Shown one piece after another: positions 9,147 to 16,575 of a stretch of 64,000 nt of DNA. The notes beneath the pieces were generated by a model. That model did no database searches. It was not told the DNA's origin and was given only the letters and a program-made list of their open reading frames with translations. The stretch comes from DASQPR01 sp963797605 (GTDB taxonomy: Bacteria > Actinomycetota > Actinomycetes > Mycobacteriales > Micromonosporaceae): the NCBI GenBank assembly GCA_963797605.1, contig CAWCPX010000009.1, forward strand, positions 923,561 to 987,560, given 5' to 3'. The first letter of the stretch is position 1. Each line of letters opens with the position of its first letter. The position numbers and the translations under genes were made by a program.

Positions 9147-9618
9147 CGCTGTGGTGCCGGCATCCACGCACAGTTGGGCTACTGGTGTGGTGGTGGTGAT
9201 GGTGGTGGTGCGGGTGGTTGACGACGCTGTCCAGGACCAGGGTCAGGCCCGCGCCGAGCAGCCAGATGTCCTTCGCCAGCGGCACACCCTGCTGGGTCGG
9301 CCGGGGATCGCCGGGTTCGTGTGTGCCCGGCGTGGCCCAGTAGAGCCGGGCCAGACCGGCGCCGAGCGCGACCAGGCCGGCACCGACGACAGCGGACGGC
9401 ACGATTGGCAGGAGCAACGCGGCACCCAGCGCGATCTCAGTGCCGGAGAGCACGCGGGAGAACGTCACCGGTGAGAGCTGCTTCACCTGCGGGATAGCGC
9501 CGGCGGCCATGCCGTGCAAGCCGGCTGCGGCATCGCCTTCCAGGTCTTTCTTGCCCAACCCGGAATTCAGGATGAAAGCACCCATCGCGACACGCAACGG
9601 AATGTGTGCGAGATTCAT
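9109..9618 (-). CDS. DoxX-like membrane protein with polyhistidine tail
   Basis: 169 residues from an ATG with AAGGAGTGATC. Four hydrophobic segments (residues ~5-20, 60-80, 82-103, 130-148) and the layout of DoxX/SURF4-like proteins: MNLAHIPLRVAMGAFILNSG at the start and a Gly-rich LGAALLLPIVPSAVVGAGLV middle. The C-terminal tail carries eight consecutive histidines after HP, encoded by GTG/ATG-rich complement, which could bind metal. The 3' end overlaps the convergent membrane gene by 38 bp. Function unknown; DoxX relatives are linked to thiol/redox membrane roles. Confidence 0.75.
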   Translation of the reverse strand: MNLAHIPLRVAMGAFILNSGLGKKDLEGDAAAGLHGMAAGAIPQVKQLSPVTFSRVLSGTEIALGAALLLPIVPSAVVGAGLVALGAGLARLYWATPGTHEPGDPRPTQQGVPLAKDIWLLGAGLTLVLDSVVNHPHHHHHHHHTSSPTVRGCRHHSAIENRSRRAQRV

Positions 9619-9747
9619 GATCACTCCTTGGGCCGATGCTTCCCACGATGCCACCGTCGGTCGTGCGCGGGTGCTCGTTTCACATATGCCGGTCACACAG
9701 CCGCGTACCGTCAGCGAAAGGGCTCAACGGTCGACGTGGGGGATCTT

Positions 9748-10116
9748 GTGACGAACTCTGACAACGGCGGCGACGCGCTCGCCGGCCGGCTCCATCGCAC
9801 CGAGGTGCAGCGCGGTCCGTTCTCCGTCGCGGGGCGCGAGATCGTGCAGGTGCTGACCGAGATCCCGGTCGGCGTCGAATCCGGCTGGCACACCCATCCC
9901 GGCGAAGAGGTCGGCTTCATCATCGCCGGCACCGTACAGATGATGATCGAGGGCAAGCCGACGTTGACGCTGCATGCCGGGGACGGTTTCCTGATCCCGC
10001 CGCGTACCCCGCATAACGCCTTGGATGTTGGTCCGGGAACCGGTCGGATGCTGTCCACCTACATCGTCGAGGCCGGGTTGCCGCTGGCCAGTTTCACCGC
10101 GCCACCGGTGATGTAA
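9748..10116 (+). CDS. Small cupin-domain protein
   Basis: About 122 residues from GTG 9748 (GGGGG upstream; GTG 9736 also possible). One cupin barrel: motif 1 GWHTHPGEEVGFIIAGTVQM supplies His, His and Glu ligands; motif 2 GDGFLIPPRTPHNA supplies the last His. Metal-binding single-cupin of unknown substrate. It stands just before the MarR operator and may be read with, or regulated beside, the MarR-dehalogenase unit, since only 42 nt separate them. Confidence 0.85.
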   Translation: MTNSDNGGDALAGRLHRTEVQRGPFSVAGREIVQVLTEIPVGVESGWHTHPGEEVGFIIAGTVQMMIEGKPTLTLHAGDGFLIPPRTPHNALDVGPGTGRMLSTYIVEAGLPLASFTAPPVM

Positions 10117-10129
10117 AAATAGTAGCCAT

Positions 10130-10148
10130 GTACATAGTATCCATGTAC
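10130..10148. promoter_or_regulatory. Candidate MarR operator
   Basis: Inverted repeat GTACAT-N7-ATGTAC, embedded in two direct copies of CCATGTAC, in an unusually A+T-rich stretch 11 nt before the marR start. Location and symmetry fit autorepression by the MarR protein. Confidence 0.6.
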
Positions 10149-10158
10149 GGTATTGCTC

Positions 10159-10635
10159 ATGGGCGAGGCTGTACACGGACCGACACCGGGTTACCTGGTT
10201 TGGCGGTTGTCGACGAAATGGCGGGTCGCCGTTGACCGTGCGCTGGCGCCGCAGGGGCTCACGCACGCGCAATATTCGCTGCTGGCATCGCTGTTCGGCA
10301 TGCACAGCAACGGTCTGCGGCCCAGCCAGCGCGAGTTGGCCGACCACATCGGTCTCGAGCCGCTCTACGTGTCCAAACTGGCCCGCGCCCTGGAGTCCGA
10401 CGGCCTGATCGAGCGCGTACGGGACACAGAAGACTCGCGAGCCGTGCGCCTCACGCTCACCGATCGCGGGCGCGACACCGTGCGCCCCGCGATCGCGACC
10501 GTGCAGGTGCTGCTCGACCAGCTTCTGAGCCCGCTCGGCGGCCTCCACGGTCCGCGGACCGCGGCCTTCGTGGGCGACCTGACGCTCCTTCTGAGCACCC
10601 CACTCGACAGTGAACGGAGAACCGACGATGCCTGA
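10159..10635 (+). CDS. MarR family transcriptional regulator
   Basis: 158 residues. Winged-helix core: LTHAQYSLLASLFG, then recognition-helix region SQRELADHIGLEPLYVSKLARALESDGLIER and the wing RDTEDSRAVRLTLTDRGRD, all diagnostic of MarR. ATG 10159 is preferred over TTG 10153. Its stop lies inside the start of the haloalkane dehalogenase gene (8-nt overlap), so regulator and enzyme are co-transcribed and the dehalogenase is probably under its control. Confidence 0.9.
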   Translation: MGEAVHGPTPGYLVWRLSTKWRVAVDRALAPQGLTHAQYSLLASLFGMHSNGLRPSQRELADHIGLEPLYVSKLARALESDGLIERVRDTEDSRAVRLTLTDRGRDTVRPAIATVQVLLDQLLSPLGGLHGPRTAAFVGDLTLLLSTPLDSERRTDDA

Positions 10636-11488
10636 GATCAGCGTGCTGGACTCGATGATGCACTACCGGGAGACCGGGTCCGGGCCCGTGCTCGTCTTCC
10701 TGCACGGCAACCCGGCGTCCTCGCACATATGGCGTAACGTCACGCCGCGCGTCGGCGGCGGCCGGCTGCTCGCGCCGGACCTCATCGGCATGGGCGGCTC
10801 GGGCAAGCCCGACATCGCGTACGCGTTCGACGACCACGCCCGCTACCTGGATGCCTGGTTCGACGCGCTCGATCTCGATCAGGTCGTGCTGGTCGGCCAC
10901 GACTGGGGCGGCGCGCTCGCGTTCGACTGGGCCACACGGCACCCCGGGCGGGTGCGCGGGCTCGCGTTCCTGGAAAGCATCATCAAGCCGGTGGCGTGGG
11001 AAGACCTCACGCCACCAGCACGCGAACGATCGAAGCTGATCCGCACACCAGGCGCCGGTGAGGAGATGGTGCTCGAACAGAATCTCTTCGTGCGGACGGC
11101 GTTCACCGCCGGCGTCCTCTCGCCGGTCAGCGATGAGGACATGCGGACCTACCTCGCGCCCTTCCCGACTCCGGAGAGCCGGCGCCCGATCCTGGCATGG
11201 GCCCGGCAGATGCCGATCGGCGGCGAGCCCGCCGGGCTCGTCGCCCGCGTCGAGGCCTATGACGCGTGGCTCGCGACCAGCGAGGACGTGCCGAAACTGT
11301 TGATGACGTTCGAGGGGTCACCGACATTGGGCACCGGCAAGGAGATGACGCGGTGGTGTGAGGAGAACATCGCCGCCCTGGAGGTCGTGGCATGCGGCGA
11401 CGCCGGGCACCACGCACAGGAGGATCGACCGCACGAGATCGCCGCGGCGATCAGCGCCTGGCTAGACCGGCACGCCCTGCGTGGGTGA
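10628..11488 (+). CDS. Haloalkane dehalogenase
   Basis: 286 residues, an alpha/beta hydrolase of the LinB/DhaA type that hydrolyses carbon-halogen bonds to an alcohol plus halide. The nucleophile elbow is VGHDWGGALAFDWA (Asp with the halide-binding Trp after it); HGNPASSHIWRN provides the oxyanion and the second halide ligand Asn; GDAGHHAQEDRP holds the catalytic His. GGAGA precedes ATG 10628, which overlaps marR. A plain epoxide hydrolase is the main alternative, but the HDW plus HGNP pair favours a dehalogenase. Confidence 0.88.
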   Translation: MPEISVLDSMMHYRETGSGPVLVFLHGNPASSHIWRNVTPRVGGGRLLAPDLIGMGGSGKPDIAYAFDDHARYLDAWFDALDLDQVVLVGHDWGGALAFDWATRHPGRVRGLAFLESIIKPVAWEDLTPPARERSKLIRTPGAGEEMVLEQNLFVRTAFTAGVLSPVSDEDMRTYLAPFPTPESRRPILAWARQMPIGGEPAGLVARVEAYDAWLATSEDVPKLLMTFEGSPTLGTGKEMTRWCEENIAALEVVACGDAGHHAQEDRPHEIAAAISAWLDRHALRG

Positions 11489-11573
11489 GCCACCCTCCGG
11501 CGCCGCGAAAGCGCATGTCAGGGCCCGCCGACTCCACATAAACTCGAAAGTTCCGGCGACCAGGGAGGACGCG

Positions 11574-12122
11574 ATGGCGGGATGGCGGCGCCCCGACCGG
11601 GTGGCTGTCCGGACCGCCGTCGTCGAAAGTGCCGTGCTGACCGTGGCGAGCCTCGGTAGTTTCGCGCTGACCTACGCGCTGCTGGGATGGATCCATCCGA
11701 CATCACGCAGCGACGAGTTGCTCGGGGCGATGTGGGCCGTCCTCGCGACGATCTTCGTCTGCCGGGAGAGCTTCCAACAGAGCGTCACCGCCGGCGTCTC
11801 GCGCATGTCCGCGACACTCGTGAGTTTCGTCCTGTGCTTGATCTACCTGATCTTCCTGCCGTTTCATGCGTGGGCGCTGGCTGTCCTCATCGGACTCAGC
11901 GCGTTGGTCGTCACGCTGGCCGGCCGGCCACAGGACGCGACCACCGCGGCGATAACGACGGCCGTGGTGCTGGTCGTCGCCGCGATCACACCGGCCGAGG
12001 CCTGGCAACAGCCGATCCTGCGGCTCGCCGACACCGCGATCGGTGTCGGTGTCGGCGTGGCGGCGGCGTGGTTGTCACTGCGTCTGGTGCACCCTCGCCT
12101 CGGAGTGCGGCCCCGCGGCTGA
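11574..12122 (+). CDS. FUSC-like integral membrane protein
   Basis: 182 residues, five to six hydrophobic helices (residues ~22-42, 50-66, 80-98, 103-122, 128-145, 155-172). The arrangement TAAITTAVVLVVAAITP followed by RLADTAIGVGVGVAAAW resembles the FUSC/aromatic-acid exporter membrane half. A GGGAGGACGCG ribosome site supports ATG 11574. It may be co-transcribed with the dehalogenase (85 nt gap). Transport function is inferred only. Confidence 0.65.
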   Translation: MAGWRRPDRVAVRTAVVESAVLTVASLGSFALTYALLGWIHPTSRSDELLGAMWAVLATIFVCRESFQQSVTAGVSRMSATLVSFVLCLIYLIFLPFHAWALAVLIGLSALVVTLAGRPQDATTAAITTAVVLVVAAITPAEAWQQPILRLADTAIGVGVGVAAAWLSLRLVHPRLGVRPRG

Positions 12123-12133
12123 CACCGGCCGGG

Positions 12134-12976
12134 TCAGGCCGCCAGGTCGGCTCGGAAGACGGGAAAGACGGGCAATCGGTCCCCCACACCGGGGACACGA
12201 CGTAGAGCGGGGAAGGCCACGCCCAGAAGGAAACCACGCCCGCGCGGTGCGGGCACCTGGACCAGGGACCGGATCGCGGGCAGCGCGGCGAGATCACGAC
12301 GTTCCGCCGGCGACAGCGCCCAATGCCAGGCGGCCATGGTGGATTCGCCGGCCGCTGACCGGCGCTCGCGGGCCCGCATCATCGACTCCGGGACCGCGTC
12401 GAACAGCAGCGTGGCGCCCGGCAACCGAGCTGCGATCATGGTGATCAGGTCGTGCACCTCGGCCCGGTTGAAGTACGGGAACAGGCCCTGAGCGGTGACG
12501 ATCACCGGTCGGGTGCGATCGACGGCCTCGGTCCAGGCAGGATCGGTGGCCGAGCCGATCAGCGTGGCGGCGCGTGGGTTGTCGGGCAGCAGTTGCCGGC
12601 GCAGCGCGATGGTCTCGGGCAGGTCGACGCTCAACCATCGGACGTGACCATTGTCGACTCGCCAGAACTCGGTCTCCAGCCCCTCTCCGAGGCAGACGAC
12701 GGTCGCGTCGGGTGACTGCCGGAGCAGGCGGCGGACCTCGTCGTCGAACGTCCGCACGCGCAGCGCGTGCCATCGCGCCGCGAACGCGTCGTGGCCGGTG
12801 TTGACGCGCGCGGCGTCGTAGTCGAGGCGCTCGACGATCTCGATCGCGACAGGATCGCTGAGGCCGGCACCGGGATCGGCGGCGGCCAGCGCGCGGTGGT
12901 GAAGGTTCCAGAGCAGCGTCTCGGGCACGCCGGTGAGATCGAAAGCCACCCGCTCCGGTTGCGCTCCATCTGTCAC
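12134..12976 (-). CDS. Class I SAM methyltransferase, LCMT/TcmP-like
   Basis: 280 residues from GTG 12976. Matches the leucine-carboxyl-methyltransferase-like family of actinobacterial O-methyltransferases: ATVVCLGEGLETEFWRVDNG (SAM motif I), WLSVDLPETIALRRQLLPDN (acidic motif II), and RPVIVTAQGLFPYFNRAEVH, the family hallmark. Substrate unknown; relatives methylate polyketides or small acids. The 3' end is 11 nt from the convergent FUSC-like gene. Confidence 0.87.
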   Translation of the reverse strand: MTDGAQPERVAFDLTGVPETLLWNLHHRALAAADPGAGLSDPVAIEIVERLDYDAARVNTGHDAFAARWHALRVRTFDDEVRRLLRQSPDATVVCLGEGLETEFWRVDNGHVRWLSVDLPETIALRRQLLPDNPRAATLIGSATDPAWTEAVDRTRPVIVTAQGLFPYFNRAEVHDLITMIAARLPGATLLFDAVPESMMRARERRSAAGESTMAAWHWALSPAERRDLAALPAIRSLVQVPAPRGRGFLLGVAFPALRRVPGVGDRLPVFPVFRADLAA

Positions 12977-13059
12977 CGCGCCATGGTAACGCGCGGCGGA
13001 TCACACACCTCGGTGCCGTCGCCGGGTGTAAAACCCGGCACGCATGGGCACACCCGACC

Positions 13060-13804
13060 ATGTCCGCCACTCCCCCGCGTCGCGAACACCAACGGCCTGC
13101 CCCGCATCCGGGTCGTGTCGCCGTCGCTGTCTGCGTGTCCTGGATCCTGGTCGTCGGCCTTCTCATCGGGCTCGGTGAGCTGGTCACGCACGCCGGCACC
13201 GACAACCTGCTCGGCGACCACACCGTGCCGCATTGGTTCGCTGCACATCGCAGCTCCGGTTGGAGCTGGTGGAGCGCGCTGTTCAGCAGCCTCGGCTCCA
13301 CCATCCCGATCCAGCTGCGCCGTCGTCGGCACCAGCATCGCGTTCCTGCTGCGCGACCGCAGCTGGCGGCCGGTGATCTTCATGGTCACGCTGATCCTCG
13401 GGGAACTGTTCGCGTTCCTCGTCACCGAGTTCGTGGTTCGGCGTCCGCGGCCGGACGTTCCCAATATGGACGCGCACTTGCCCACGTCAGCCTTTCCCTC
13501 CGGACACGTCGCCGCGACGACATGCGTCTACGGCGGACTGGCGATCCTGGTCGTCGGTCACGCGCGGGGCTGGTGGCGCTGGTTGTTCGTGGCGCTGGCC
13601 GTGATCATGCCGGTGTGTCTGATCGCGTCACGCCTCTACCGCGGCGAACACCATCCCACCGACATCGTCGGCAGTCTCGTGTTCGCCGGACTCTGGCTGA
13701 CCACGGCAACGATACTGATTCGCCCGAATCCCGGCACGGGTGCCCAGCTCGCAGTGGCAGGCCGGGTCGTGCGGCGAAGGGCCAGGCAAGACGTTCGCAG
13801 ATGA
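13060..13804 (+). pseudogene. PAP2 (type 2 phosphatidic acid phosphatase), one frameshift
   Basis: ATG 13060 opens MSATPPRREHQRPAPHPGRV and a first membrane helix; near 13315 (CAGCTGCGCC) one extra base moves the frame, after which the rest is clear: VVRRPRPDVP, PSGHVAATT and SRLYRGEHHPTDIVGS, the three catalytic motifs of lipid phosphatases. Removing one C from CTGCGCC restores about 247 residues with six membrane helices. All active-site residues are intact, so a sequencing error or a very recent mutation is likely. Confidence 0.85.
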
Positions 13805-13870
13805 GTCGTGCTCTCGCCCGCCGTGCTCACCGAGCTCGAAGGTGCCGGCTTCCAGGCGCCGAAATAGGGC

Positions 13871-14398
13871 TCAGCCGGCCGGGTTGGTCAGGTCGAGGCC
13901 ACAGTTGGTCTTGACATAGGTCACGAGCGACGCGGTCGCGGCGACGCGGTCCGGGGTCTGCATCAGTTGGAGCAGCTTCGCGCTGCCGACCTTACTGATG
14001 TCGTAGCCGGCGGCGGCCAATGTGGACTTCAACGACAACGTCGCGTCCTGCAGGGTTTTCACCTTCGCCTGGATCTCGGCCGGAGCGGCGTCAACCAATT
14101 GCTGGTTCATCGTGGCCGTCTGATCGAGGTAGGTCTTCCACGCGTCCGGGCTGCCACCTGTCAGCAACGCGGCGAGACCGCCGCCCTGCAGCAGCTTCGC
14201 CTGCTGCTTGACGACGGCGCAGAACTGCTGAGCGTCGCCGCTGCCGCCACCGGTGACGGTCGTGCTCGTCGAGGACGCCGCAGCGCTGGCACCCGGCCCC
14301 GAGGCCGCCGGCGCGGAACTGCTGCCGCAGGCGCTGAGCACCCCGGCGACGGACACGGCCGCGGCCAGAACCATTAATCGTCGACCCATTGAGATCAT
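13871..14398 (-). CDS. Putative lipoprotein
   Basis: 175 residues. Signal peptide MGRRLMVLAAAVSVAGVLSAC with lipobox LSAC, so the mature protein is lipid-anchored outside the membrane; then a Ser/Ala/Pro linker and a helical domain (residues ~55-170) rich in Gln, Lys and Leu. No family recognised; the length and layout are like actinobacterial lipoproteins of unknown role. Start ATG 14398 or 14389. Convergent with the PAP2 gene. Confidence 0.8.
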   Translation of the reverse strand: MISMGRRLMVLAAAVSVAGVLSACGSSSAPAASGPGASAAASSTSTTVTGGGSGDAQQFCAVVKQQAKLLQGGGLAALLTGGSPDAWKTYLDQTATMNQQLVDAAPAEIQAKVKTLQDATLSLKSTLAAAGYDISKVGSAKLLQLMQTPDRVAATASLVTYVKTNCGLDLTNPAG

Positions 14399-14491
14399 GC
14401 GCGCAGCATGCCCGAATCACGGTGATCGATTCAAGACACAGCTGAGTCCGATTCCGTACAGTTCCGCATCCGTCTTGGTCATCAGCCTGCC

Positions 14492-14655
14492 AGGCCCTGT
14501 CTCGAAGTCCGTTCGAGCGAGCCGCGAGCCACGCGCCGATCCGACAAGGCTTGATCTTTGCCTGGATACCGCGCTTGTATCCAGGCAAAGATCAGACGCC
14601 GTCGGTCGGCGTCTGGGTTACAGCGCAGCCGAACGGCAGCTTTGAGACAGGGCCT
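14492..14655. repeat. MITE-like element with terminal inverted repeats and internal hairpin
   Basis: 164 bp bounded by AGGCCCTGTCTC (14492-14503) and GAGACAGGGCCT (14644-14655), exact complements; similarity extends imperfectly inward to ~24 nt (one mismatch in the next four). In the middle, TGATCTTTGCCTGGATAC (14552-14569) and GTATCCAGGCAAAGATCA (14577-14594) form a perfect 18-bp hairpin with a 7-nt loop. It encodes nothing. The GGCCCTGTCTC end resembles IS5-group termini. No clear target-site duplication. Its right end supplies part of the stop codon of the GyrI-like gene. Confidence 0.75.
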
Positions 14656-15160
14656 AATCGGCGAGACGGAACAGCAGCTCGGTCGCCCACTTCTGCGCGT
14701 CCGGCTCCTCGGCCGGGTTCGTGAGCAAGATCATCAGCCGGCACCCCCACACCTCGCCCTCGGGCGACGGGCGGCGCTCGAACATCAGACCTCGGTCCGC
14801 GGCCCAGCTCAGCACCGACGCGGTCACGGCCACGAGACCGTCCGGATGCCCGACGTACGTGTAATCGACGTACCGCCCGGCCGGCAGTACGCCGCCGAAA
14901 ACCGGGTCCTCGCTGAACACGTCCGCGGCCACCGGCACTCCGGCCTCGACTTCGAGTTCGTTCTCCATATCGATCACGTTCAGCCGCAGGAACGGCGGGC
15001 CGGCCGGGGTGACGCCCTTGCCGTCGAGCCAGACGAACAACTCGGGGATGCGGTCGGCGATCTCGTTGAACGTCGACATCGTGACGTTTCGGCGCATGCC
15101 CGCGTACGGCTGCTCGCTGCGCTCGATGATGGTCGGTTCGACAGACAGATCCGCGGTCAT
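14654..15160 (-). CDS. GyrI-like/effector-binding domain protein
   Basis: 168 residues from ATG 15158-15160. A lone GyrI-like (AraC effector-binding) domain: GPPFLRLNVIDMENELEVEA, GVPVAADVF, LPAGRYVDYTYVGHPDGLV and the terminal WGCRLMILLTNP. Such stand-alone domains bind or hydrolyse small hydrophobic molecules. The TAG stop lies on the edge of the MITE-like element, so the natural C-terminus may have been altered. Divergent from the metallophosphoesterase gene. Confidence 0.82.
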   Translation of the reverse strand: MTADLSVEPTIIERSEQPYAGMRRNVTMSTFNEIADRIPELFVWLDGKGVTPAGPPFLRLNVIDMENELEVEAGVPVAADVFSEDPVFGGVLPAGRYVDYTYVGHPDGLVAVTASVLSWAADRGLMFERRPSPEGEVWGCRLMILLTNPAEEPDAQKWATELLFRLAD

Positions 15161-15285
15161 ACCGTCCAACCAACCGGACACGGGACACATCCGCAAGTCG
15201 GGCGCTCGACTCGGTGCGCCGGTCGGGTTACTGTCAGCGCGGCCGAAGCACGCCAGCGGTGGATCGGAAGGACGAGGTCTCGACG

Positions 15286-16146
15286 GTGCACGCCGGCACG
15301 CTGTACGCGACGAGCGACCTGCACGTGGGCTACTCGCAGAACCGCCAACTGGTCGAGGATCTGCGTCCGACGTCCGACGCGGACTGGTTGATCGTCGCCG
15401 GTGACGTCGGTGAGGTCTTCGCCACGATCGAATCGGCGTTGACCGCGCTGAGCCGGCGCTTCGCGAAGGTGATCTGGGCACCGGGCAATCACGAGCTCTG
15501 GACGCCGCCCGACGACCCGGTGCAGGCCCGTGGCGAGGAACGTTACCTGGCGCTGGTCGCGATGTGCCGCCGGTTGGGCGTGCTGACGCCGGAAGACGAC
15601 TACGCCGTGTGGGAGGGCACGCACGGCCCGGTTCGCGTCGCGCCGCTGTTCGTGCTCTACGACTACACGTTCCGCGCACCGGGCACGCACACGAAGGCGG
15701 AGTCACTCCAGTACGCCTACGACACGGGCGTGGTCTGCAACGACGAGGTGCTGCTGCATCCCGATCCCTACCCGGACCGGGAAAGCTGGTGCCGGGCCCG
15801 CGTCGACTACACCGAGGCGCGCCTGGCCGCGTGCGATCCCAGTGTGCCGATGGTGCTGGTCAACCACTTCCCACTGGTACGCGATCCGACGCGGATTCTT
15901 CGCTACCCGGAGTTCGCGCAGTGGTGCGGCACCGAGCGCACGGCGTCGTGGCACACCCGGTTCCCGACCGCCGTCGCCGTCTACGGGCACCTCCACATCC
16001 CGCGTACGACGTGGCACGATGGCGTCCGCTTCGAAGAGGTCTCGCTGGGCTACCCGCGCGAATGGTCCCGCCGGACCGAGGAGCCCGCGCTGCTGCGGGA
16101 CGTCCTGGCCGGCCCGGTCAATCCGGACGGGTTCGCGCGCGGATGA
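15286..16146 (+). CDS. Calcineurin-like metallophosphoesterase
   Basis: 286 residues from GTG 15286 (GGAAGGACGAGG upstream). Metallophosphoesterase motifs in order: SDLHVGYSQNRQ, VAGDVGEVF, WAPGNHELW, VLVNHFPL and YGHLHIPRTT, giving the full two-metal site. Acts on a phosphoester of unknown identity; the close relatives are cytosolic hydrolases. Transcribed divergently from the GyrI-like gene over ~125 bp. Confidence 0.92.
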   Translation: MHAGTLYATSDLHVGYSQNRQLVEDLRPTSDADWLIVAGDVGEVFATIESALTALSRRFAKVIWAPGNHELWTPPDDPVQARGEERYLALVAMCRRLGVLTPEDDYAVWEGTHGPVRVAPLFVLYDYTFRAPGTHTKAESLQYAYDTGVVCNDEVLLHPDPYPDRESWCRARVDYTEARLAACDPSVPMVLVNHFPLVRDPTRILRYPEFAQWCGTERTASWHTRFPTAVAVYGHLHIPRTTWHDGVRFEEVSLGYPREWSRRTEEPALLRDVLAGPVNPDGFARG

Positions 16147-16158
16147 GCCGCAGATGCG

Positions 16159-16509
16159 TCACGCGTGATAGCCGACGTTCACGACCAGCGCGGCCACGGC
16201 CGTGACGGCGAAAATGGCCCAGCCGACGAGGTTGCGGGAGCCCACTCGCAGGTGGGCGACGAGCGCTCCGGCGAAATAGAGCACGAGACCGGTCGCGGCC
16301 GCGATCCCGAGCAGCGGTGCGGCGAACCCGGCCAGGAGTCCGAGCGAGCCCGCGGCCAGCAACATGCCCAGCCTCGGCACCCATGAGCGGGGAATGCGTT
16401 TGATGTCCGCCTGCGCCTTCGGGTAATCGTGGCCGATCAGGTAGGTCACCGCGGCGATGCCGTTGAACACGGAAGCGACGATGGTGATCGTGACGTAAGC
16501 GGCGAACAT
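16159..16509 (-). CDS. DoxX family membrane protein
   Basis: 116 residues, four membrane helices; MFAAYVTITIVASVFNGIAA begins helix 1 and the HDYPKAQADIKRIP loop is typical of DoxX_2-type proteins. ATG is preceded by AAAGGAGTGCTTC. Convergent with the metallophosphoesterase (12 nt gap). Possibly a redox-related membrane partner of the adjacent disulfide reductase, but only proximity supports that. Confidence 0.8.
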   Translation of the reverse strand: MFAAYVTITIVASVFNGIAAVTYLIGHDYPKAQADIKRIPRSWVPRLGMLLAAGSLGLLAGFAAPLLGIAAATGLVLYFAGALVAHLRVGSRNLVGWAIFAVTAVAALVVNVGYHA

Positions 16510-16575
16510 GAAGCACTCCTTTGCCGTCGTTTACGTCATGACTAGACGGCGGCGCGGAATGTGACATGCCGGTGG

